A DNA stretch of 64,000 nt from assembly GCA_900073065.1 (NCBI GenBank), contig FJOG01000025.1:124001-188000 (forward strand). The letters are read 5' to 3'. Numbering within the stretch: position 1 is the stretch's first letter; each line of letters opens with the position of its first letter. Shown here one piece after another: positions 1 to 7,763 of the stretch. The DNA is from Phialocephala subalpina. Its lineage: Eukaryota; Ascomycota; Leotiomycetes; Helotiales; Mollisiaceae. The position numbers were made by a program, and so were the translations under genes. Below the pieces are notes generated by a model, which was not told where the DNA came from, did not search any database, and saw only the letters and a program-made list of their open reading frames with translations.

Positions 1-2
1 CC

Positions 3-251
3 ATAATTATTTGGAGAGGTACATGGAAATTGACCATAGAACCATCTATAATCCAGGCTTGGGAAGCCGTCGTACATCGGTTTGACGGCTGGAGATTCAA
101 TTTGGTTGAGGAACGGCTGGATGAAGCTGCGATCAAGTCTCATGGTGATGCAATTCACGACCTAATGCTCTCAAGCGAAGTCATTCGACCCATCTCGTTG
201 CAGCAGATCCAGATAGAACAGAAAGCTCTGGAGGGCGTGAAGACCGTGTAA
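3..251 (+). CDS. C-terminal end of an unrecognised gene, cut by the window edge
   Basis: An open frame runs from the first bases of the window to a TAA at 249-251 (about 82 codons). It has no convincing ATG start of its own, so it is most simply the last exon or tail of a gene that begins upstream. The peptide is mixed and mostly helical in character (for example EERLDEAAIKSHGDAIHDLM), with no motif I recognise. An AT-rich stretch starts about 60 bp after the stop. It could also be a chance frame or a decayed gene end. No function is proposed. Confidence 0.3.
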   Translation: MIIWRGTWKLTIEPSIIQAWEAVVHRFDGWRFNLVEERLDEAAIKSHGDAIHDLMLSSEVIRPISLQQIQIEQKALEGVKTV

Positions 252-304
252 TACCGATGGAAGTATGGGACTGCTACGGCTGGGTTTTACCAGCCAAGCT
301 GATC

Positions 305-500
305 TTCCCAATGAAATTAAATTAAGAATTTTAATATGAAAAAATTGATCGACTTGATATTTTAAATAACTGGAAAATTAATATTATATAATTAATTTAA
401 TTGTTATTATTTTTAATAACAGCGGCAGATATATTTCTTAAAAAATAAAAATAAAAAATTATTTTTAATTAATTTATTTTTATAATATAAACAAGTTTTC
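305..500. repeat. AT-rich, RIP-like stretch
   Basis: About 190 bp consist almost only of A and T, with many TpA steps and runs of A or T, between ordinary-composition flanks. Composition is like the arms of the foldback element at 36306-36807. This fits a RIP-mutated repeat remnant, but no terminal repeats or coding trace remain to name it. Confidence 0.5.
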
Positions 501-790
501 GCATTGTATATTTTGCGTTCGCCTACCAGGACGCCTTCAATGCAACTTTCTATTCATTTAAAATATCGCACCAACGAGTTTGCTGGCTATGGCTGGCACA
601 TTCTTGATGATCTCGGCTGCTTTTGCACCATCCTTGCAACATGCGATCAAATACGCCAGTTGCAAACGGCTGGTACAGTAGATCATGAATCGTCTCGGTC
701 CCCATCGCAACTGCCTATCTCTCAAGACCACAGAGATGATTTTTGAGAACATCACACTCGCAGTGCACCTTCCGAAGTCAATAGAGGGCT

Positions 791-798
791 TATAAATA
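791..798 (+). promoter_or_regulatory. TATA box of the small gene at 868
   Basis: TATAAATA lies 70 bp before the ATG at 868. It is followed by a pyrimidine-rich TCTGTCTTCTCTGCTCTC stretch, as at many fungal transcription starts, and then a CAA-repeat leader. Confidence 0.5.
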
Positions 799-833
799 TC
801 TCACCGCGCCATCTTGTCTGTCTTCTCTGCTCT

Positions 834-864
834 CAACAACAACAACAACAACAACAACAACAAC
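834..864 (+). repeat. (CAA)n microsatellite in a presumed 5' leader
   Basis: Ten uninterrupted CAA units end four bases before the ATG at 868. Unstructured CAA leaders are known to favour translation in eukaryotes. Its placement between the TATA box and the ATG supports this being the 5' UTR rather than coding sequence. Confidence 0.7.
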
Positions 865-867
865 CAG

Positions 868-1101
868 ATGTCCGGCCGAGGACCCTCCTCCCGCGCCGCC
901 TTACCCGACGCCCTCGACAGGGTTTTTGCCGCCGGCGACGCTGTTGCTGAGGCCAAAGAGGTTCGTGCTCGTGCCCGCGAGGCACTTGCCCGCGCCGAGG
1001 AAGCCGTCTTGCGGGCGGTCTATCGCCATAACGCCGAGCGCGCGGCGCTCGAGGCGCTGCAGCGCAATCTGGGCGGCTGGGGTGCCCAGGGGAGGAATTA
1101 G
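868..1101 (+). CDS. Small Ala/Arg-rich helical orphan protein, 77 aa
   Basis: The frame from ATG 868 to TAG 1099-1101 gives 77 residues. After a disordered start (MSGRGPSSRAALPD) comes one long Ala/Glu/Arg-rich helix (residues about 15-68), rich in A, R and E with few hydrophobic core residues, as in a small coiled coil. It has no signal peptide, membrane segment or recognised domain. The segment is much more GC-rich than its surroundings. A TATA box, pyrimidine-rich start region and CAA leader precede it, which is why I treat it as a gene. Longer frames on the minus strand across the CAA tract (poly-Cys) are artefacts. Function unknown. Confidence 0.5.
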   Translation: MSGRGPSSRAALPDALDRVFAAGDAVAEAKEVRARAREALARAEEAVLRAVYRHNAERAALEALQRNLGGWGAQGRN

Positions 1102-1268
1102 TCTGTGAGTAACATACATTTCTTTGCGTCTTCTTTCCCTTGCACAGCCAGCACAGCACAGCACAGCACAACTAAAATATTGTTATGGGCGGCGAAATCG
1201 GACTCTCAAGCCTCCCTGTGGCGACCGCCTGGATAGTACCAGCCGCAAAGTTGCGGAGAGAGACGTAC

Positions 1269-1590
1269 CTAAGTATAGACATCACCCCATCGAGGACCTG
1301 GCTGAATGGATGCCAGAGTTGTGGTTGGATCGTAGGTTGTGCTGTTCATTGCACCGAGGTCGATCGTCACACCATTGTGAATGTCGCTGGCACCGGTCCA
1401 TTGTCCATGGCCACCACTGCGAATCGTGAAGTTTCCGCTGCTGCACGCAAGCGCTTTGACGGTAGTTGAGACCTCGGTGGTGGTGAGTGGTTGCACAATG
1501 CACAGCGGCGAAAGAGGTGCGTTGGCGGACCAGAACGAGGCCTCACGCTTTATACTTGTTGAGATGTTCGAACATGATGACCTATCGCAA
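1269..1590 (-). pseudogene. Remnant of an FAD-linked (BBE-type) oxidase
   Basis: The minus strand encodes the conserved FAD-binding start of berberine-bridge-enzyme-like oxidases. A CIVQP stretch is followed by TIRSGGHGQW (the FAD loop; a His covalent anchor is usual in this family) and then GVTIDLGAMNSTTY and IQPGPRWGDVY. This covers only about 90 residues of a roughly 500-residue family. After WGDVY the expected glycine-rich segment is missing or frameshifted. Upstream, the usual N-terminal segment survives only in scattered frames. No intact gene can be built, so it is a decayed copy. Such enzymes often sit in secondary-metabolite clusters, but no other cluster gene is present here. Confidence 0.75.
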
Positions 1591-2071
1591 GAAGTTCCAC
1601 CGTGAGATCGTCACCGACAACCACTTCCGAGCTTGATGGTAGCAAGTGCGCGAGTGGCAAGCATTTTGCTAGTGCGGATCCCCCACCTCCTTGACTGCCT
1701 CGAATGAGCCCTCCGTATCGGTATATATGCCGTTCTCAACCTCGAGCTTGTTATCGGCAAACAGCTTTGCGATGAGGATCTTAGATTCCCGAAGGTTTGC
1801 TTTGTAGACCTTTGGAAGAAGATACCGAAAACTCATGGTCACGGAGCAACCAAGGGGTCACCTTTAGCTGTTAGGTATGATTGACAATCCATGCATTCTA
1901 TTGCGTATGCCTCGCCCATCGCAAGCTCGTGTCTGCTACAACTTCAGCAACTCCCATTCCCTATTCCCATTCCCAGAAAGAAGCCATGCAAAGCAAAGAA
2001 AAAGAGAACCTGGTATTTCACGCGCCCCACTGTCATAGTGCATCCTACGTTACCCACCACTCTTGTTCACT
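1591..2071. other. Intergenic, with degenerate coding-like fragments
   Basis: The minus strand from about 1837 down to 1690 reads as a short open peptide (MSFRYLLPKVYKANLRESK onward) that may be the tail of another oxidoreductase, but I cannot assign it. The rest is the presumed 3' region of the NmrA-like gene. No other signal was seen. Confidence 0.3.
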
Positions 2072-3070
2072 TCACTTCTTGCACTTCGAGCAGAATCTGC
2101 TTCCACACTCGCACTTGCCACTAGAAGTCTTCTCCAGCTTATCGCTAGGAGTCTTCTCCAATTTTTCAACCTTCTCAAATTGACTCTCCTTCTCCAACCA
2201 AGCAGCAAAGGTCATCAATCCCGGATGAATGCTCCTCGCCTTCTGGATGTCAACGTTGAACCCATCCTTCTCGAACCACTTGAACATCGAACCAATATCG
2301 CCCAAAACAGTCTTCACCAATGTACCCACGATACCGAAGGTATGCGGCATCTCGGAACCAAGTGTATCCTTGAACACCTTCTTGGCTTGTTCGAAGTTTA
2401 GCTCGTCACCTGCGATGCCAATTGACTTTCCAGACCACTCGTCAGGAGCAAGAAGGGCTTTGGCGGCGAAGAATCCAATATCTGATGTAGCCACCATCTG
2501 TACAGGCTTCTGGCCGACTCCTTGCCACATAGAAGAGAAACCCTTGCCATTGAAGTCATTCGTCAAGTTATCAAAGAACGTAACGGGACGCAAGAATGTC
2601 CAAGCTGTATTTGTGCCCTGAGCCTTCTCTCTAATATATTTCTCGATCCGGTACTTCGTCGCAATATGAGGAACAGAAGTTTCATTCATATCGGAGACAG
2701 TCTCTCCACCTCTATCGGCAGATGTGAAAACGAAGTGTGAGACATTGTGGGCGACAGAGGCATCGAAGAGTCCTTCTGCTTGTGTTTCTTCAGCTCCTGC
2801 TGGGCCGTGCACGGTTACACAGAAGACGGCGTCGATGTGGCCGGGTGCGGTGTTGAAGATTGCGCCTGGGGCAGTTGGGTCGCCGGTGTGGAGGAGGACT
2901 CGTGAGTCGAGGGCTGCGAGAGCTTTGGCTTTTGGGGAGGAGGTATTGCGGGTGAGGGCGAGGATTTGGGCGTCTGCGGGGAGTTGAGGAGAGGCGAGGA
3001 GGGCTTTGACGGTTGAACCTCCTTGTGTGCCAGTTGCACCGACGACGAGGATGGTCTTTGGGATAGACAT
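2072..3070 (-). CDS. NmrA-like NAD(P)-binding protein with a Cys-rich tail, 332 aa
   Basis: A single exon starts at ATG 3068-3070 and ends at TGA 2072-2074. The N-terminus KTILVVGATGTQGGSTVKAL is a Rossmann GxxGxxG dinucleotide-binding motif. The rest follows the NmrA/HSCARG family: FTSADRGG, then a segment with ATKYRIEKYIREK in the place of the atypical YxxxK, then WTFLRPVTFFDN. These proteins bind NAD(P) and usually act as redox sensors or atypical reductases in the cytosol, not as true dehydrogenases. After the domain comes a repeated KLEKTxS linker and a terminal CECGSRFCSKC cluster (CxCx4CxxC), which is not standard for the family and could bind metal. The partner or substrate cannot be told from sequence. 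Confidence 0.85.
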   Translation of the reverse strand: MSIPKTILVVGATGTQGGSTVKALLASPQLPADAQILALTRNTSSPKAKALAALDSRVLLHTGDPTAPGAIFNTAPGHIDAVFCVTVHGPAGAEETQAEGLFDASVAHNVSHFVFTSADRGGETVSDMNETSVPHIATKYRIEKYIREKAQGTNTAWTFLRPVTFFDNLTNDFNGKGFSSMWQGVGQKPVQMVATSDIGFFAAKALLAPDEWSGKSIGIAGDELNFEQAKKVFKDTLGSEMPHTFGIVGTLVKTVLGDIGSMFKWFEKDGFNVDIQKARSIHPGLMTFAAWLEKESQFEKVEKLEKTPSDKLEKTSSGKCECGSRFCSKCKK

Positions 3071-4348
3071 TGTGAGTTCTTTGATGTGAGGAACTCGTTG
3101 ATTGTAGGAAAGAGGGTGAGTGTTGTAGATGAGCTAATGCCTTGGCGGGGTAGTGAAGTTATACCGAGAGGTCGAGGCTGAGGTTACTGGAGATTCTCGA
3201 TTTCGATTGTCTTTTGAGACGTCGTTCTGGCGACTCGCAGATATTTTAGGGACCAGAAGAGGTGAAAAAAGGTGGCTTTGAAGGAGAGATGGTGTTGTAT
3301 GTTGAGGGGTATATGTAAGGCTGAGGCACAAGGCTAGTGGCTAAATAAAGGCGCTTCCCCTGAATGTGTAGATGGTGCTAAGCTCAATATAGAAAGGCTT
3401 GACGAGAGTGATTGTTGGATGAGGAAACGGTGATTGATATTGATGATGAGGATGAGAATGATCAAGCCAAATAATTCACAGATGCTCTCGTACTTATATT
3501 CAATCTCCTTATCATCGCCATTCTTCACTATTTGTTGGTTGATATTGGTTCGTTCTCTTGGTTGTTCCATATCGCGATCCGTCGGCCGTAAGATCTTTGT
3601 GCCTCATCTCACTGCGACCATTTTATTGGTGGCCTTGCTTTGTGCCCATATTTTGAAACATTTAGCGGGAGGCTGTGCCAAGATTTGGGGACAAGCGAGA
3701 CTGCGCTGGAAGGATTGTTCGCCCGATCCTCCTGCTGCACGCTTTCTCTTAGCAACCTGCACAACACAGCCAGACGGACGTAACTTTCTCGGTTCAATAC
3801 AAAGTTCGAGGACAAATGAAAGTTCCACATGTTCGGCAGTTGTTGATTATACACACGGAATTGGACGAAGCCGTGAGCGTTTCTTGTTGCGGAAATGGAT
3901 GACGAGCTTTGAAGCGGAGAAATCAAGCACTTGTCTGGTCGCTCTCAGGGCAGTATCGAGGTTCCTTCCTTTTTGACCGATTCCTCTCCGCATTTTCATG
4001 TATCAGAGGGAATTCGTGTTTGTCTTTGTGTTTGTTTCCGCTTCAATGCTGAACTCTTTTTCGATCCTCTGGCTCCCATCAGCTCGATGTTTGAGTTTAT
4101 GTCGTTGTTCTGAACTGTACGCGTTCAAGCGAATAGCCGGTTCCCTACCGGTATCTTACCCCAAACTTATTCGCCATGTTCAGAAGTTTGTCCGGGTACC
4201 TGAGACCTTAGGCAAGATATATCAATTCCTTAGTGAAGCTGCATTAAATAAATTGCCATTCCTTGCAGAAGAGCTTGAATAATCCGATTTGCTGAAAGAA
4301 CCAGAGATTTTGGGACATTTTCGCTACTGAAAATCATAGTTGTGGTCT
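3071..4348. other. Intergenic; NmrA-gene promoter side and unassigned sequence
   Basis: Bases 3071-3330 are the upstream region of the NmrA-like gene. Further on, open frames exist on both strands (for example + 3434-3976) but show no domain. Around 4172-4187 there is a 16-bp exact inverted match to the 250-bp tandem repeat that follows, with weaker similarity around it, so this may be an older diverged copy of the same unit. Confidence 0.4.
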
Positions 4349-4848
4349 AGCAACTGGTCAGGCACCCAGACAGACTTCTGAACATGGCGAGTATTACTAC
4401 TCCCATGACAGATATAAGAATTGCGGCTAGTATGATTAATGACTTGCCAGACATACAGCAAATTTTTTGAAATAGCCTCGAGTCGTAAGTGGATGCGGCT
4501 GGACCAGGACAAGGTTCCACATAATCTCAACATTTGGTAGAGCTCGCCTCTTCCACCCACAACTCAAACCCTATTCTCCCACACACGACTTCACAATCAG
4601 CAACTGGTCAGGCACCCAGACAGACTTCTGAACATGGCGAGTATTACTACTCCCATGACAGATATAAGAATTGCGGCTAGTATGATTAATGACTTGCCAG
4701 ACATACAGCAAATTTTTTGAAATAGCCTCGAGTCGTAAGTGGATGCGGCTGGACCAGGACAAGGTTCCACATAATCTCAACATTTGGTAGAGCTCGCCTC
4801 TTCCACCCACAACTCAAACCCTATTCTCCCACACACGACTTCACAATC
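4349..4848. repeat. Perfect 250-bp tandem duplication
   Basis: Bases 4349-4598 and 4599-4848 are two head-to-tail copies with offset exactly 250 and no difference that I could find. On the minus strand each copy holds a short hydrophobic frame (SLIILAAILISVMGVVILAM followed by FRSLSGC) that looks like one membrane helix with a basic end, so the unit may derive from a membrane-protein gene. Perfect identity points to a recent duplication, or to an assembly artefact. Confidence 0.9.
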
Positions 4849-4959
4849 TTTCCTTGAGCTCATCGACCGCGACGCAGCTTACCACACAACCAACTCACAC
4901 AACTCCCCATGTGTATTTTGATCAATATGGACGACATTAGATCACCCATACCCTCTCAT

Positions 4960-5570
4960 CCTGGCCATTTCGGCAAGCAGAAATAAGAATACAGACCGAA
5001 AATCACACTGGTACCTCAAAACCAGCACACCAGATTCCGTCGGCTCTTTATACACCCCGGACAGAATACCAAGAACCATTCACCCCGACCTCTTAGACTT
5101 AACTTCTAATCAATACATTACGACCTCGCTCCTCCGGACGAACAAAATGGTCTATGCAGAAACTGCGCCCATATTTTGGGAGAGATACCTTCCTTTTCGA
5201 CCGTGTGCGGGAGCTACAGAGATTCAGGAAGGAAGCTGGGAATACGGCTTTGGCGAAGATGGTTTCGATCAATCTTGTGTTGGCCCCTTGGTCATGGTCA
5301 TTTGAAGAGACACTGGCCCGGAACAAGCTTACTCAAGTCGCTAGGTGACTAGAAAGAAACGCTAAATTGCTCGTTAAATAAGCTCAAGTTGACAATCAAT
5401 ATGTTTCTTGTGGATATTTTGTTGAAAATGAGAGTTGGGTCGCAGTGGGGGAGGAGGGATGAGGAGGGGTATCAACTGGTGATTGCGGAGTTGGGGGAGG
5501 GGAAGATTTTAGGCGAGAAGGGGGTGGACTGGGGATTGAGCTGTTGGATTTATCTTTAAATCGTAGCTTT
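4960..5570 (+). pseudogene. Decayed paralogue of the 2EXR/F-box-like gene at 6424
   Basis: Reading + frames from about 5010 gives HWYLKTSTPDSVGSLY, then TSLLRTNKMVYAETAPIFWE. These line up with FWYLNVTEP and TSLLRTNKNIYQETFSIFWE of the intact gene. After FWE the frame shifts, continues as TFLFDRVRELQRF and VSINLVL, meets stops near 5348, and resumes at about 5385 as LKLTINMFLVDILLKMRV, matching LELSLTNLMLQRMIEWK. At least one frameshift and two stops break it. It is an unequal tandem relative of the gene about 1 kb downstream. The N-terminal LPxELRN motif is lost next to the 250-bp duplication. Confidence 0.75.
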
Positions 5571-6106
5571 AGTGATATACAAGTCGTTTTGAGCGGTATG
5601 GGGGAATAGTGGATGATTTGTACGCTGCATTTGGGGGAAAGTTGGTTTGGGATAGGAACGTGTGGGAAAATGGTACGTGGAGTAGCGATATTCAGAAAGG
5701 AACATGAATGTCCAGATTTGGGAGCAGGGGCAAGAAATCAATAAAATATGCATATGGATATCCCGTACAACATCTCTTCGTTAGGGAAGGGCATTTTGTC
5801 GTTGAGGTGTGAGAGGAAATCTAGTCACGTGGAATCTTGAACTCGAGCGGCAGTGCATATCCACTCCAGGATCGCTAGCTTCATCCCTTCCGAACAGTGA
5901 ATAAATAAGCATCCTCGCCATCACTTTCGCCGCTGTCCCTCATTGCTATTGTGAATTCTTATCGCTATCGAGCCAGAAAGAATTTTCCGACCTATTTCAA
6001 CTTTGGTAGAATTACGTACCCTCTGACTCTAACGCTGCAACGCTGCAACGCGAACCCAATAATTGCCAACACCACCGTCCATATTCAAATACTCTTGCAA
6101 CAGTTT

Positions 6107-6339
6107 CGAAACACTTGCACTCTGCGTTATCAACGAAATTGCATCCAAGCTTCGCATCTTGCTTATCTACACCACCGCCCCCGACATTTCACGACCTCAA
6201 AGACTCGACATCTTGCCAGTCTCGTCACCTTCAGCACGCCAACATCACCGCTATTATCCAAGTAATTTGGCAACTCTCTCGAAACGCTTACACTCCACGG
6301 CATCGACGAAATAGTATCCAAGCTTCGAATCCTGCTCAT
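6107..6339 (+). repeat. Diverged direct duplication in the leader of the 2EXR gene
   Basis: Bases 6107-6167 and 6280-6339 are related copies about 173 bp apart (shared cores GACGAAAT/AACGAAAT and ATCCAAGCTTCG; I estimate about 75% identity). Both lie upstream of the ATG at 6424. The surrounding frame is open from 6115 but starts with TTG, so I take the duplication as leader or upstream sequence, not coding. Confidence 0.6.
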
Positions 6340-6423
6340 TGGCGACACCGGCTTCAAATTCTCGCAGGTCGAGAAAATTCTACATCGTCAATTCGACACC
6401 ATCAGCTTCGCCAATCCGTCACC

Positions 6424-7284
6424 ATGTCTCGACTCGAAAAACTTCCTTCCGAACTACGAAATATGATCTATTTCCACGTTCTCGTCTCACCAACTGGCTA
6501 TATCGAACCCATCTCTCGCAACCATGCCTACTACCTTCGTCTCCCAGGAAGTATATCCCACACCGGCCCATTCTGGTACCTGAACGTTACCGAACCCTCG
6601 TCCCATCTCCCCCTTGACGAAAATTTTGTTCGAAGAAGAAGACAACTGTCAAATGGAGAGAAGGACGCTCCCGAATATTCGTCCAGCATCTCTACATCTC
6701 TTCTTCGAACAAATAAGAATATCTACCAAGAGACGTTTTCGATTTTCTGGGAGAACAACACATTTTTGTTCTCCCAGGTGGGAATGAAGCAGTTCCGTCA
6801 TGGTGCAGGTCACATGCCTTTTGGCAATATAAGATCAATGAACATCGTCATCCATCACAGCCTCGCCGGACTCGACAACCTCCTCGCCCCTCTCATCAAG
6901 TTCAAGAAGACATCGAACTCGAATTTGGACGAGTCTAAGGTGTTCAAATGCGAATTACGAAAGCTAGAACTATCACTCACGAACTTGATGCTGCAGCGCA
7001 TGATCGAGTGGAAGGAGGGTTACAATAATCAGAGGGTGGGACACTATCGGGGGTCGATTGAGCTGTTGGAGGATGTGAAGAATAAGTGCGAGGAGGTGGA
7101 GATTGAGCCTGGTCTTCTGGTGTTGTTTGGGGATATTGGTTCTGAGGAGATGAAGCTTTATGGTGCGATGATGTATGATTTGCATGAGGTCTTTCGGGAG
7201 AATGGGAGATACTTGAGTAGTATCGAGGGAATCTTAGAAGGGAGGGGTAGTGATGATATGAGGAGAATTGGGAAGGGAGGATAG
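6424..7284 (+). CDS. 2EXR/F-box-like domain protein, 286 aa
   Basis: The start is ATG 6424 in the context CACCATGT, the first Met in an open frame. The N-terminus SRLEKLPSELRNMIYFHVLV carries the LPxELRNxIY signature of the fungal 2EXR/F-box-like family. These proteins typically have such a motif followed by a variable helical region, and many are lineage-expanded with unknown targets. STSLLRTNKNIYQETFSIFW is the second conserved block (LLRTN-K-IYxEx-xIFW). There are no membrane segments. A decayed paralogue lies just upstream, so the family has duplicated locally. A link to ubiquitin ligases is possible if the motif binds Skp1, but the sequence does not prove it. Confidence 0.75.
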   Translation: MSRLEKLPSELRNMIYFHVLVSPTGYIEPISRNHAYYLRLPGSISHTGPFWYLNVTEPSSHLPLDENFVRRRRQLSNGEKDAPEYSSSISTSLLRTNKNIYQETFSIFWENNTFLFSQVGMKQFRHGAGHMPFGNIRSMNIVIHHSLAGLDNLLAPLIKFKKTSNSNLDESKVFKCELRKLELSLTNLMLQRMIEWKEGYNNQRVGHYRGSIELLEDVKNKCEEVEIEPGLLVLFGDIGSEEMKLYGAMMYDLHEVFRENGRYLSSIEGILEGRGSDDMRRIGKGG

Positions 7285-7763
7285 ATGATTAGAATGAGGG
7301 AAATGAAAGAATTGATTTACACATACATATCCCCAGAGTTGAATCTGGGTTGGAGATCGCATCGCGGGCCGTTACTGTGGATAGGGGTACTAATGTCCAA
7401 GACAAGTTAGGCAGTCGCTGCATCCCAATTGCTCAATAGATGTCTGTGACTTTCTCGATCATTTTTATAGAAGCTTCCCACCTTTGCTAGAAGATTTCAA
7501 ATCGACATTGTTCTCATTGAAAGTTGTAAAACAAAGCAGGAGCTCCTCGTCAGAAGTTGTTGCCGGATCAATTCACCCCACTTATGATAAGCTCACCCTC
7601 GCGCTAACTAGATTTTCAACGACATCAACCCAGCCTGAGTCAACTACTTCCTTCTGATGTCAAGCTGCCCGAGAAGCAAGGCGGGTATTTCACCTGAATA
7701 CAAACACTGGATCATCCATCTCACGATCAAGATACTCCGTAACGCCCAACGAACGCATCAAGC
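7285..7763. other. Intergenic region before SLH1
   Basis: The stretch holds the 3' region of the 2EXR gene and the presumed promoter and leader of the helicase gene. I see no repeat, RNA gene or further coding signal. Confidence 0.4.

Noticed and set aside
833..1171. Minus-strand frame with poly-cysteine
   Set aside because: It is the reverse reading of the CAA repeat and the GC-rich small gene, with no coding pattern of its own.
3434..3976. 180-codon plus-strand frame
   Set aside because: No domain, unusual composition, and overlapping frames on the other strand; it looks like chance.
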